Source of the DNA: Paenibacillus_E sp052115445 | Lineage (GTDB): Bacteria; Bacillota; Bacilli; Paenibacillales; NBRC-103111 | Assembly: GCF_052115445.1 (NCBI RefSeq) | Contig: NZ_JBFRGR010000007.1 | Span: forward strand, 124,001 to 188,000 | Reading direction: 5' to 3' | Length of the DNA: 64,000 bases | Part shown: one piece after another, positions 1 through 6,710 of the stretch | How the letters are laid out: every line of letters begins with the position of its first letter | Numbering within the stretch: the first letter of the stretch is position 1 | The notes under the pieces: generated by a model | The model's input: the letters and a program-made list of their open reading frames with translations, nothing else | Told to the model about the DNA's origin: nothing | Database searches by the model: none | Program-made: the position numbers and the translations under genes

Positions 1-620
1 TTGGCATCTATTCCTTCAATGGCAATAAGATTATTTCCACATCAGGCGGAGGTATGCTGGTATCTAATGATACTGAGGGGCTGAACAAGGCACGTTTTCT
101 AGCGACACAAGCACGAGATTACGCTCCACATTATCAGCATAGCCAGATCGGCTACAATTATCGTATGAGTAACGTTTTGGCAGGGATTGGCAGGGCGCAG
201 CTCGCGGTTTTGGAAGAGAGAGTTGCTGCTAGACGTGTTGTATTTGCACGCTATTATCACGAATTAGCTCATTTGCCAGGTATTCAATTTATGCCGGAGT
301 TGGCTGATACACGATCTAATAGGTGGCTGACAGCATTGACAATCGATGCGAAGGAGGCTGGGGTGACGGTTGAGTCATTAATCAATCTCCTGGCGGAAGA
401 GAATATTGAGGCTCGTCCCGTTTGGAAGCCGCTGCATATGCAGCCTCTATTTGAGGGTGTCGCCTATTACCCGCATAGTGAGAATGACAATGTGTCGGAG
501 CGATTATTCCAATCAGGCTTATGCCTGCCATCGGGTTCAAGTATGACTGAAGAAGAGCAAGATCGCGTCATTGCTTGTATTCAGAAATCTATACAAAAAG
601 CCAAGAGTATCAGTGCTTAA
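1..620 (+). CDS. DegT/DnrJ/EryC1-family sugar aminotransferase, 3' part
   Basis: This is the C-terminal two-fifths or so of a PLP-dependent sugar aminotransferase; the start lies before the window and the frame is open from base 3. The first visible residues read SFNGNKIISTSGGGM, the family's PLP-lysine segment, so the cofactor-binding Lys is present. The rest covers the small C-terminal domain, including the RPVWKPLHMQP segment typical of the family. Such enzymes make amino sugars on nucleotide-diphosphate carriers for exopolysaccharide or glycan synthesis (EpsN and PglE types). The exact sugar cannot be told. A glmS paralogue follows on the same strand about 300 bp on, which fits an amino-sugar polysaccharide locus. 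Confidence 0.9.
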   Translation, partial: GIYSFNGNKIISTSGGGMLVSNDTEGLNKARFLATQARDYAPHYQHSQIGYNYRMSNVLAGIGRAQLAVLEERVAARRVVFARYYHELAHLPGIQFMPELADTRSNRWLTALTIDAKEAGVTVESLINLLAEENIEARPVWKPLHMQPLFEGVAYYPHSENDNVSERLFQSGLCLPSGSSMTEEEQDRVIACIQKSIQKAKSISA

Positions 621-877
621 GTAAGGTTTGCTTACTTATTTTTGTCCATTTTGGCGCGATGATGAATCATTTTCTGGAATAAGGTTATTTTCATTTGTAT
701 GTCAAGACAGTCTCGATAGAGGATATAATTGTAGTCATGCATGAATTTATGGTACGCATGTATCACACTTTTCCATCCTTTGATCCTAAATGAGGTCATT
801 GCATGATTCCCCCCTTCAGTACAATCGTATGAGTAAATAGATAAATCTATTCAAGTATTACTAAATACTGACTTGCT
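621..877. other. Intergenic region, nothing recognised
   Basis: I see no convincing ORF, RNA gene or strong hairpin between the aminotransferase stop and the SinR-type box. No glmS ribozyme/riboswitch core is recognisable upstream of the following glmS-like gene. Confidence 0.5.
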
Positions 878-892
878 GTTCTTTATTAAGAA
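878..892. promoter_or_regulatory. SinR-type box upstream of the glmS paralogue
   Basis: The sequence is GTTCTTTATTAAGAA, an exact match to the Bacillus SinR half-site GTTCTYT with an inverted TTCTT/AAGAA arrangement. It ends 23 bp before the glmS-like start codon. The same 15-mer recurs at 5371-5385 before the secreted-protein gene. Known: SinR represses matrix genes through such boxes in B. subtilis. Inferred: the glmS paralogue is under the SinR homologue encoded about 2.3 kb downstream. Confidence 0.6.
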
Positions 893-915
893 TCATAGAT
901 GAGGAGGCTATAATA

Positions 916-2724
916 ATGTGCGGAATTGTGGGATATATCGGGAGTCAGGATGCGAAGGAGATTTTGGTAAAAGGATTAGAAAAGCTAGAATATCGAGGGT
1001 ATGATTCTTCGGGTATTGCGATTTTAAACGACAGTGGTTTACATCTGTATAAAGAGAAAGGCAGGATTGCAGCACTTCGGGAAGTGATCGATCCTGAGCA
1101 AGAGGCGTTGGTAGGAATCGGTCACACGAGGTGGGCGACGCATGGCAAACCAAGTAAGCGCAATGCACATCCTCATCAAAGTCACAATGGTAGATTCACG
1201 GTCGTACATAATGGTGTGATTGAGAATTATCAAGAGCTGAAGGAGAAGTGCCTTGCTCATATTCCATTCTCCAGTGATACGGACACAGAGGTCATTGTAC
1301 AAAAGATGGAGCAACTCGTGGACAGCGGATTATCTGTCGAGGAGGCTTTTCGGCAGTTACTACTAGCCATTAAAGGTTCATACGCTGTTGCAGTATTAGA
1401 TAGTCAGGATACGGAAACCATTTATGTTGGCAAAAATAAAAGTCCTTTACTCATCGGGCTTGGAGCCGATTTCCATGTTATTACGAGCGATGCGATGGCG
1501 ATGCTGCAGCTTACGAATCAATTCGTCGAATTGATGGATGAAGAGATGGTGATTCTTCGCCAGCATACCAAAATAATTAAAAACTTAGATGGTGAAACGA
1601 TTCAAAGAAGACCTTTTCAAGTAAAACTGGATGCCAGCGATATAGAGAAAGGGTTATACCCGCACTATATGCTCAAGGAGATTGACGAACAGCCAGTGGT
1701 TATTCGCAAGGTAATATCCAAATATCAGGATGGCCAAGGGGGAATCTTAATTGACTCGCAGTTGCGCGAACGTATGACTATGGCGGATCGCATCTATATC
1801 ATTGCATGTGGAACCAGTTATCACGCTGGATTAGTTGGTAAGCAACTGATCGAGAAAATCGCGAACATCCCAGTTGAAGCACATATCGCCAGCGAGTTCC
1901 TGTATAACAGGCCTATATTGTCCGCGAATCCGCTGTTTATCTTTATTTCGCAGAGCGGTGAGACGGCAGATAGCCGAGGCGTATTGGTTGCGATTAAACA
2001 GATGGGTTATCCTACCGTCACGATAACGAACGTACCTGGCTCGACGTTATCTCGAGAAGCCGATTATACGTTACTGACGCATGCAGGACCAGAGATCGCT
2101 GTAGCTTCAACGAAAGCCTACACGGCACAAATTGCTGTATTAGCGTTGCTAGCCTTCGATAGTGTAAGAGAGAAAAGCATGGAGCAGTTGCATGGTATGA
2201 ATCCTTTTCATGAGCTGAGTATCGCTGCGAACGCGATGGAAATTCTGATTAATAAGAAGGAGATGATGGAAGAGGTCGTTTGGCAATATCTCACTTCCTC
2301 ACGAAATTGCTTTTTTATCGGCCGAGGGGTAGATTATTACGTTGCATTAGAAGGCGCGTTAAAGCTGAAGGAGATTTCCTACATCCAAGCTGAAGGGTTC
2401 GCAGGCGGGGAACTCAAACATGGCACAATTGCCCTAGTTGAGGAGGGGACACCTGCCATTGCTCTCATTACACAGTCACATATTCGTGCGAATGTTCGGA
2501 GCAATGTGCAAGAAATCATGGCACGAGGTGCCAATGTGTGTATGATTACTATGGAAGGATCAGAGGAGAGCGGCGATCAAATTGTGCTGCCTGCGGTACA
2601 TGAGTTGCTAACTCCTTTGGTGTCGGTGATTCCATTACAATTAATTTCTTATTATGCAGCTAAATATCGGGGCTGTGATATTGATAAGCCCAGAAATCTT
2701 GCCAAAAGTGTCACTGTGGAGTGA
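916..2724 (+). CDS. glmS: Glutamine--fructose-6-phosphate aminotransferase (GlmS paralogue)
   Basis: A cytoplasmic enzyme converting fructose-6-phosphate and glutamine to glucosamine-6-phosphate, the entry to UDP-GlcNAc. It is full length (602 aa): Cys2 nucleophile (MCGIVGYIG), glutaminase domain to about residue 235 with the HTRWATHG motif, two SIS domains (about 290-430 and 460-590) with CGTSYHA and SQSGETADS, and the conserved end DKPRNLAKSVTVE. RBS GAGGAGG precedes the ATG. It lies between an exopolysaccharide-type aminotransferase and SinR homologues, with a SinR box just upstream, and its stop codon abuts the next gene. No glmS ribozyme is visible, so this is probably a dedicated second copy feeding polysaccharide synthesis rather than the housekeeping gene; that needs the rest of the genome to prove. 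Confidence 0.95.
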   Translation: MCGIVGYIGSQDAKEILVKGLEKLEYRGYDSSGIAILNDSGLHLYKEKGRIAALREVIDPEQEALVGIGHTRWATHGKPSKRNAHPHQSHNGRFTVVHNGVIENYQELKEKCLAHIPFSSDTDTEVIVQKMEQLVDSGLSVEEAFRQLLLAIKGSYAVAVLDSQDTETIYVGKNKSPLLIGLGADFHVITSDAMAMLQLTNQFVELMDEEMVILRQHTKIIKNLDGETIQRRPFQVKLDASDIEKGLYPHYMLKEIDEQPVVIRKVISKYQDGQGGILIDSQLRERMTMADRIYIIACGTSYHAGLVGKQLIEKIANIPVEAHIASEFLYNRPILSANPLFIFISQSGETADSRGVLVAIKQMGYPTVTITNVPGSTLSREADYTLLTHAGPEIAVASTKAYTAQIAVLALLAFDSVREKSMEQLHGMNPFHELSIAANAMEILINKKEMMEEVVWQYLTSSRNCFFIGRGVDYYVALEGALKLKEISYIQAEGFAGGELKHGTIALVEEGTPAIALITQSHIRANVRSNVQEIMARGANVCMITMEGSEESGDQIVLPAVHELLTPLVSVIPLQLISYYAAKYRGCDIDKPRNLAKSVTVE

Positions 2725-2732
2725 TGATAACG

Positions 2733-3080
2733 ATGATTGGTCACAATATATCGAGCATTCGTAAGCAAAGGGGGTATACATTGTCCGAGCTCTCGGAACG
2801 GACAGGTATTTCCAAGTCGTATTTAAGCAATATTGAGAGAAATTTGAAACAGAATCCTTCCATTCATGTCATCGAGAAAATTGCTTTGGTTCTTAAGGTT
2901 GATCTGAAAATACTTTTGAAAATTGCTGTAGAGGTGGAAACCAATCAGCAACTTGATCAGGAATGGATGGATTTTATTGCGGACTTAAAAAAGTCAGGAA
3001 TTAAAAAGGAACGGATCCATGAGCTGAAAATCTTGATCGAGTTTATGAAATGGCATAATGACAAAATAACGAGTGTGTGA
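2733..3080 (+). CDS. SinR/SlrR-family HTH regulator
   Basis: A 115-aa XRE-type DNA-binding protein. Residues 1-65 form a SinR-like HTH (SELSERTGISKSYLSNIER, then NPSIHVIEKIA). The C-terminal part (DQEWMDFIADLKKSG) resembles the dimerisation helices shared by SinR and SinI. I chose ATG 2733 because MIG... aligns with the start of SinR; a GTG at 2721 and ATG at 2724 lie upstream in frame. It is translationally close-coupled to glmS (9 bp from its stop) and ends before a strong terminator. By analogy with SlrR it could pair with SinR and change its specificity; this is inference. Confidence 0.85.
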   Translation: MIGHNISSIRKQRGYTLSELSERTGISKSYLSNIERNLKQNPSIHVIEKIALVLKVDLKILLKIAVEVETNQQLDQEWMDFIADLKKSGIKKERIHELKILIEFMKWHNDKITSV

Positions 3081-3115
3081 TGAGATCTTATGAACTTATT
3101 CATGATAGATAAGCC

Positions 3116-3150
3116 AACACTAGCCCCTAAGGGGGCTAGTGTTGTTCTTT
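3116..3150 (+). terminator. Intrinsic terminator after the glmS/SinR-like operon
   Basis: A perfect 12-bp stem (AACACTAGCCCC / GGGGCTAGTGTT) with a 4-nt loop, followed by GTTCTTTATT. Its downstream T-rich part also forms the first SinR-type box of the next promoter. Confidence 0.85.
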
Positions 3151-3193
3151 ATTGGGAACAATATTTGTTCTTTAATAGGAATTCTGTTATACT
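3144..3193 (+). promoter_or_regulatory. sinR promoter with two SinR-type boxes
   Basis: Two GTTCTTT boxes lie at 3144-3150 (in an inverted GTTC...GAAC pair ending at 3159) and 3167-3173. The second overlaps a plausible -35 TTGTTC (3166-3171), 16 bp from a -10 TATACT (3188-3193). This predicts autorepression of sinR. Confidence 0.6.
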
Positions 3194-3232
3194 AATAAGA
3201 GCAACTATTCCATTTTAAAGGGAAGATCTAAT

Positions 3233-3574
3233 ATGATTGGTAAACGCGTACAACAATTAAGGAAAGAAAAGGGCCTGTCCCTCACAGAATTAGCTGAGCG
3301 GGCAGGTGTGGCCAAATCGTATATTAGCAGCCTGGAGCGTGACATCCAAAAGAATCCTTCTATCCAGTTTCTAGAGAAGATTGCAGCTGTATTAAAGGTG
3401 CCTGTCGATCGGCTTATTGATGATCAAGAAGAGACAGTTGCAGGTGAGCGAGAGTTAGATGAGGAATGGTATGAAATCATTAAAGAAGCAATGACCTCTG
3501 GTGTAGATAAGCAACAATTTCGGGAATTTTTGGATTTCAATAAATGGAGAATGAAACGGCCTAACGATGAATAG
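3233..3574 (+). CDS. sinR: SinR-type master regulator of matrix genes
   Basis: A 113-aa close homologue of Bacillus SinR. The start MIGKRVQQLRKEKGLSLTEL, the core AGVAKSYISSLER, the NPSIQFLEKIAAVL segment and the C-terminal DEEWYEIIKEAMTSGVDKQQ and FREFLDFNKWR blocks all match the SinR layout: N-terminal HTH for GTTCTYT boxes and a C-terminal hook for dimerisation and SinI binding. RBS AAAGGGAAG lies before the ATG. Convergent to it is a SinI-like gene on the other strand, an arrangement unlike B. subtilis, where sinI precedes sinR in the same operon. Confidence 0.93.
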   Translation: MIGKRVQQLRKEKGLSLTELAERAGVAKSYISSLERDIQKNPSIQFLEKIAAVLKVPVDRLIDDQEETVAGERELDEEWYEIIKEAMTSGVDKQQFREFLDFNKWRMKRPNDE

Positions 3575-3593
3575 CTAGCTTTGCTATGTAAAC

Positions 3594-3773
3594 TTATGGG
3601 GACATACAAGGATCATTTTCATTTGTGTTTTGTGTTAGTTTCTTGGGTTGGAAGGGGTTTCTTAAGAATGCGCGGATATCTTCCATAGTAAGTCCCATCT
3701 TACGAGCGCTCATAATAAGATTGATCCACTCTGCATCATACTCTTCTATATCCATTTGCTTTAGCATATTCAC
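3594..3773 (-). CDS. sinI: SinI-like antirepressor
   Basis: A small protein (59 aa from GTG 3773; ATG 3767 and TTG 3788 are alternatives). The block YDAEWINLIMSARKMGLTM followed by EDIRAFLR matches the SinI dimer helices (D-x-EWV-L-x-x-x-A-(K/R)-x-x-x-(I/L)-x-x-E-(E/D)-I-R-x-(Y/F)-L). Known: SinI binds SinR one-to-one and releases DNA. GTG 3773 is preferred because GGAGGGG ends 6 bp before it. It is convergent with sinR, 19 bp away, with its own promoter carrying two GATAC-type operators, so it appears to be controlled apart from sinR. Confidence 0.8.
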   Translation of the reverse strand: MNMLKQMDIEEYDAEWINLIMSARKMGLTMEDIRAFLRNPFQPKKLTQNTNENDPCMSP

Positions 3774-3802
3774 AACCGACCCCTCCAAAACTTTCTGTGT
3801 AA

Positions 3803-3817
3803 GATACGCTTTGTATC
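3803..3817. promoter_or_regulatory. GATAC-type operator 1 (sinI leader)
   Basis: A 15-bp palindrome GATACGCTTTGTATC between the sinI promoter and its start codon. It is a perfect match to the 11-site consensus GATACR-N3-YGTATC found between 3.8 and 8.6 kb. Confidence 0.6.
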
Positions 3818-3871
3818 GTTATATGTATTATCGCATGTTTTTTCTCCGAAATCAATCCCGTTAACATTAAA

Positions 3872-3900
3872 ATTATACAAACTGTATCATTAATTGAGAA
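3872..3900 (-). promoter_or_regulatory. sinI promoter with GATAC-type operator 2
   Basis: On the minus strand a -35 TTCTCA (3900-3895), 17-bp spacer and -10 TATAAT (3877-3872). The operator-like palindrome TATACAAACTGTATC (3874-3888) sits in the spacer and overlaps the -10, a classic repressor position. Confidence 0.6.
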
Positions 3901-3917
3901 GAGGATTATGTATTATT

Positions 3918-3932
3918 TTGTATGCGATACAA
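3918..3932. promoter_or_regulatory. Palindrome upstream of the phosphoesterase gene
   Basis: TTGTATGCGATACAA has 6-bp arms around 3 bp. It uses the same GTAT/ATAC half-sites as the GATAC operators but in the opposite order, so it may be a different site. It ends 33 bp before the phosphoesterase start. Confidence 0.35.
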
Positions 3933-3964
3933 GTCTTTAGACCTAGTTAGGAGGCGGACGCAGC

Positions 3965-4831
3965 ATGGATGATACTCCCTTAAGTCGCAGGTCATTCCTC
4001 AAGCATAGTCTATTGGCGGTTGGTTCTCTAGGGATATTAGCGGGAATGAGCGGTGCTTATGGTATTTTCGGTGAGCCGAATTGGATCCAGACAACGACGG
4101 TTAAACTATCATACAAGCATTATCCAGCTTCGTTCGCGGGTATGCGAATCGTACAATTCAGCGATACACATATTAGCAAGTATTATGGCTTATCTCATTT
4201 AACTAGATTGACTCAGCTGCTGCAGCGACAAGAGCCTGATATCCTTGTTTTTACTGGTGATTTATTCGATTCCAGAGATGGCGAAATATCGGATGACGTG
4301 ATTCCAATTCTATCTCAACTTCAAGCAGCGTATGGGAAATTTGCGGTACTAGGCAATCATGATCTGCGTATGGATGCGGCACGAATAACGGAGGTATTGG
4401 AGCAATCTGGTTTTAAAGTACTCGTCAATGAAAGCCAAAGAATCAGCCGAGGAGATGACAGTATTCATATTGTCGGTGTGGATGAGATATTCCATGGTAA
4501 ACCTAATCTACCACTCGCCTTAAAAGGAATAGACCAAGATGAATTCGTCCTCTTGCTCGCACATGAGCCCGATTTTGCCGACTTGGCTTCGAAGTATCCT
4601 GTCGATTTACAACTTTCCGGCCACAGTCACGGTGGGCAGATTCGTATTCCTTTCTATGGAAGTGTATTCACACCAGACCTGGGCCAGAAGTACTCGATAG
4701 GTTTGTATAACTTCGACGGAACGGAATTCCATGTGTACACCAACCGCGGTATTGGTACGACTTTATTACCGATTCGATTTAATTGCCGACCTGAGATCAC
4801 TGTATTCGTCCTCGAGACGAATTCCATATAA
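3965..4831 (+). CDS. Tat-exported metallophosphoesterase (YkuE/YaeI-like)
   Basis: A 288-aa calcineurin-like phosphoesterase. The N-terminus has an ideal twin-arginine signal (SRRSFLKH, then a hydrophobic stretch at about 14-34), so it is exported folded. The five metal-binding motifs are in order: FSDTH (about 66), FTGDLFD (about 98), LGNHDLR, LLAHEPDF and SGHSHGGQ. Known relatives act on lipid- or wall-linked phosphates outside the membrane; the substrate here is not known. RBS AGGAGG precedes the ATG. It is convergent with the secreted Asn/Asp-Lys protein gene and shares a terminator hairpin with it. Confidence 0.9.
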   Translation: MDDTPLSRRSFLKHSLLAVGSLGILAGMSGAYGIFGEPNWIQTTTVKLSYKHYPASFAGMRIVQFSDTHISKYYGLSHLTRLTQLLQRQEPDILVFTGDLFDSRDGEISDDVIPILSQLQAAYGKFAVLGNHDLRMDAARITEVLEQSGFKVLVNESQRISRGDDSIHIVGVDEIFHGKPNLPLALKGIDQDEFVLLLAHEPDFADLASKYPVDLQLSGHSHGGQIRIPFYGSVFTPDLGQKYSIGLYNFDGTEFHVYTNRGIGTTLLPIRFNCRPEITVFVLETNSI

Positions 4832-4836
4832 ACGCA

Positions 4837-4871
4837 AAAACTCCGCGGCACAATGGATGCAGCGGAGTTTT
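4837..4871. terminator. Bidirectional terminator
   Basis: Stem AAAACTCCGC / GCGGAGTTTT with a 15-nt loop, A-rich on one side and T-rich on the other, placed between two convergent genes. Confidence 0.85.
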
Positions 4872-4874
4872 CTA

Positions 4875-5318
4875 TCAATAGCAGAACCACTTTTTCCAGA
4901 TATTATAGGAGTCTTCGCATTCAATATCTTCGAAATCGAAATCATCCCAACAATCATCCCAATTATAATCGTCCCAGTCGTTATTGTTGTGATTGTTGTT
5001 GTTGCCCTTATCTTTATCCTTATCTTTATCCTTATCTTTATCCTTATCTTTATCTTTATCGTTATTCTTGTCTTTGTCGTTCTTGTTTTGATTGTTGTTA
5101 TTGTTGCTATTGCTGTTGCTGTTGCTGTTGTTATTGCTGTTCGTGTTGCCATATGTATTTGAATTGAATATTTTACTTAAATTATTCATGAATTGAGATA
5201 GTAGCGTATTCTTCTGTGAATTTCCGTTATCATAGCCTGAAGCAAAGGCTGATGCAGGAAATAGAATGGTAGTCAAGATTATGACAATAAGAGGTATTCT
5301 TAGCATTTTTTTGAACAT
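4875..5318 (-). CDS. Secreted Asn/Ser- and Asp-Lys-rich protein
   Basis: A 147-aa predicted secreted protein of unknown family. A signal peptide (MFKKMLRIPLIVIILTTILF then PASAFASG) gives likely cleavage after AFA. The mature part has an Asn/Ser tract (about residues 55-75), an alternating Asp-Lys tract (about 80-103), an Asn/His patch, and an acidic aromatic tail rich in Asp and Trp with three Cys. RBS AAAGGAGG stands before the ATG. The promoter region carries a SinR-type box identical to that before the glmS paralogue. A matrix or wall-associated role is inference from the SinR box and export signal. The Asp-Lys tract is encoded by a 12-bp tandem repeat and probably varies in length. Confidence 0.75.
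   Translation of the reverse strand: MFKKMLRIPLIVIILTTILFPASAFASGYDNGNSQKNTLLSQFMNNLSKIFNSNTYGNTNSNNNSNSNSNSNNNNNQNKNDKDKNNDKDKDKDKDKDKDKDKDKGNNNNHNNNDWDDYNWDDCWDDFDFEDIECEDSYNIWKKWFCY
5007..5060 (-). repeat. 12-bp tandem repeat encoding (Asp-Lys)n
   Basis: Units of CCTTATCTTTAT (plus strand) repeat about four times within the secreted-protein gene; each unit encodes two Asp-Lys pairs on the minus strand. Confidence 0.75.
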
Positions 5319-5370
5319 AGATGGCGCGACCTCCTTTCTTAATAGTATAGTAGTGTAGTAATATAGTATT

Positions 5371-5413
5371 GTTCTTTATTAAGAATTATACATTAAATTT
5401 TCGGGTTTGAGAA
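5371..5413 (-). promoter_or_regulatory. Promoter and SinR-type box of the secreted-protein gene
   Basis: On the minus strand: -35 TTCTCA (5413-5408), 17-bp spacer, -10 TATAAT (5390-5385), then immediately downstream the SinR-type palindrome whose plus-strand reading is GTTCTTTATTAAGAA (5371-5385). Its position over the start site suggests repression by the SinR homologue. Confidence 0.6.
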
Positions 5414-5446
5414 CAGCGAAAGGCATAGATCATTTCTTAAATTTAT

Positions 5447-5532
5447 GATACAATATGTAACATAATAGATGGAAAGGGAGTGGTATGCCAATAAAATGAT
5501 AGCTTCACATATAAATAGATACATATCGTAAC
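5447..5532. promoter_or_regulatory. GATAC-type operators 3 and 4 before the recombinase-like gene
   Basis: Two sites: GATACAATATGTAAC (5447-5461) and GATACATATCGTAAC (5518-5532), 71 bp apart. The second is identical to the site at 8584 before the PilZ-like gene. I could not place a convincing promoter between them. Confidence 0.55.
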
Positions 5533-5573
5533 ATATCCTATGAAACTAATTAAGGTCATGTGAGGTGCTACTC

Positions 5574-6080
5574 ATGCAAGTTGTTCAACCAATTAGAGAA
5601 CAAGAGAAGATTGAGCAAATCCAGGAAGTGTTGAAAGAACAATCGGTTCGTGACTGGCTGCTTTTCACAATTGGAATTAATTCAGGGCTCCATCTTAGTG
5701 ATATTCTCTATTTAAAAGTAAAAGATGTAACCGATCGCAATATTGTGAGTGTAAGAGAGGAGAAAACGGGGAAAGTAAAGACATTCCAGCTTTCTTCGCA
5801 GCTGAAGGCTTATATTAAGGAATATGTCCAATATATGGATGAAGACAATTACTTATTTCCTTCTCAGCGTACGGGTCACCCTATTAAGCGAATTCGTGTT
5901 TATCGGATTCTTAATCAGGCTGCAAAGCAGGTAGGCTTAACAGATATAGGTACGCATACCCTTCGTAAGACCTATGGCTATCATTACTACCTCAAAACGA
6001 GAAATGTCTCTGTACTTAGAGATTTGTTTAATCAGTCAGCACCATCCGTGACTTTAAAGTATATTGGTGTCAATAACTAA
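5574..6080 (+). CDS. Tyrosine-recombinase-like protein (YoeC-like), active site altered
   Basis: A 168-aa protein covering only the catalytic domain of phage-integrase-type recombinases, the size of the Bacillus YoeC group. Visible motifs are GTHTLRK (the H-x-x-R box), the beta-strand Lys (EEKTGKVK) and the terminal Tyr (TLKYIG). The first catalytic Arg, normally in a GLRISD-type motif, is His here (GLHLSDIL; CAT, one transition from CGT), and the usual His near the end is Asn (LFNQSAPS). It may bind DNA without recombining it. ATG 5574 is chosen for GAGGTG 6 bp upstream. Two GATAC-type operators precede it. No att sites are apparent. Confidence 0.85.
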   Translation: MQVVQPIREQEKIEQIQEVLKEQSVRDWLLFTIGINSGLHLSDILYLKVKDVTDRNIVSVREEKTGKVKTFQLSSQLKAYIKEYVQYMDEDNYLFPSQRTGHPIKRIRVYRILNQAAKQVGLTDIGTHTLRKTYGYHYYLKTRNVSVLRDLFNQSAPSVTLKYIGVNN

Positions 6081-6085
6081 TGGAA

Positions 6086-6133
6086 GGCTGAGCGTTGAGA
6101 GCAGCTACTAATTACTCTAATGAACGCTCAGCC
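6086..6133. terminator. Convergent hairpin overlapping the XRE gene end
   Basis: Stem GGCTGAGCGTT / AACGCTCAGCC (11 bp) around a 26-nt loop between the recombinase stop and the last codons of the opposing XRE gene. One arm lies within the XRE coding sequence. No long T-run follows. Confidence 0.5.
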
Positions 6134-6480
6134 CTAACAAAAGCAATAAATCTTCTTGCTTCCTCGGCAGATAATCGTTTTCCATCCACTGTTAATGAAA
6201 ACTTCTGTAGTATACCCTCGTCTGTTAAATCGAGATTTTCGACAAAGTCTCGCACTTCTTCGTCCAAGACCGTTTGTTGATGGTTCGTGCGGCCTAGCAA
6301 ATAATCAATAGAAACATTGAAAAAATTTGCAATCTTATTAATAGTTTCATAATCAGGTTCCCGGCGATTGGTCTCATAGTGAGACAGGGATGCTCGGGAA
6401 ATACCTATTTTGACGGATAAATCCTCTTGGGTTAGTCCTCTTTTTTCACGTAAAAGTGCAATTCGATCTCCGTATTTCAG
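6112..6480 (-). CDS. XRE-family HTH regulator, probable non-ATG start
   Basis: A protein of about 122 aa with an N-terminal Cro/C1-type HTH (KYGDRIALLREKRGLTQEDL, then IGISRASLSHYETNRREP and FFNVSIDYLLGR) and a C-terminal region of unknown fold. In this frame a TGA lies at 6495-6493 and there is no ATG, GTG or TTG before the HTH. The best start is CTG 6480 with AGTGAGGA about 9 bp before it; CTG 6489 is possible. A -10-like TATAAT lies at 6521-6516. It sits in the middle of the GATAC-operator cluster and is a candidate for the protein that binds those sites, without direct evidence. Confidence 0.8.
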   Translation of the reverse strand: MKYGDRIALLREKRGLTQEDLSVKIGISRASLSHYETNRREPDYETINKIANFFNVSIDYLLGRTNHQQTVLDEEVRDFVENLDLTDEGILQKFSLTVDGKRLSAEEARRFIAFVRAERSLE

Positions 6481-6584
6481 CTTGATCAGTCCTCACTGTT
6501 CATAATCATTCACTTATTATATCCACTATCATTAACGAAATATACCAGAAGATAATTATAACAAAGCAGAGATTCATTTGACTA

Positions 6585-6670
6585 GATACAAAATGTATTT
6601 GAAATAATTAATAACCTCTTGATAAGTTACGAAATGTATCATATAATGAATATTATATACATATTGTAAC
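6585..6670 (+). promoter_or_regulatory. Promoter with GATAC-type operators 5, 6 and 7
   Basis: Three sites: GATACAAAATGTATT (6585-6599), GTTACGAAATGTATC (6626-6640) and TATACATATTGTAAC (6656-6670). A strong promoter, TTGATA (6619-6624), 17 bp, TATAAT (6642-6647), holds the middle operator exactly in its spacer; the third lies over the start region. This is the clearest case of operator and promoter overlap in the set and drives the small cysteine-pair gene. Confidence 0.7.
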
Positions 6671-6710
6671 AGGTTACGACATTTAGTCATACATTAAGGG
6701 GTGGGAAAAG

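Noticed and set aside
620..915. A glmS ribozyme upstream of the glmS-like gene
   Set aside because: No conserved ribozyme core or cleavage-site context is visible by eye; the SinR-type box is the only clear element. A covariance-model search would settle it.
4731..5167. Ile/Val-rich plus-strand frames opposite the secreted protein
   Set aside because: They are complements of the Asn/Asp-Lys repeats; the minus-strand frame has the signal peptide, RBS and promoter.
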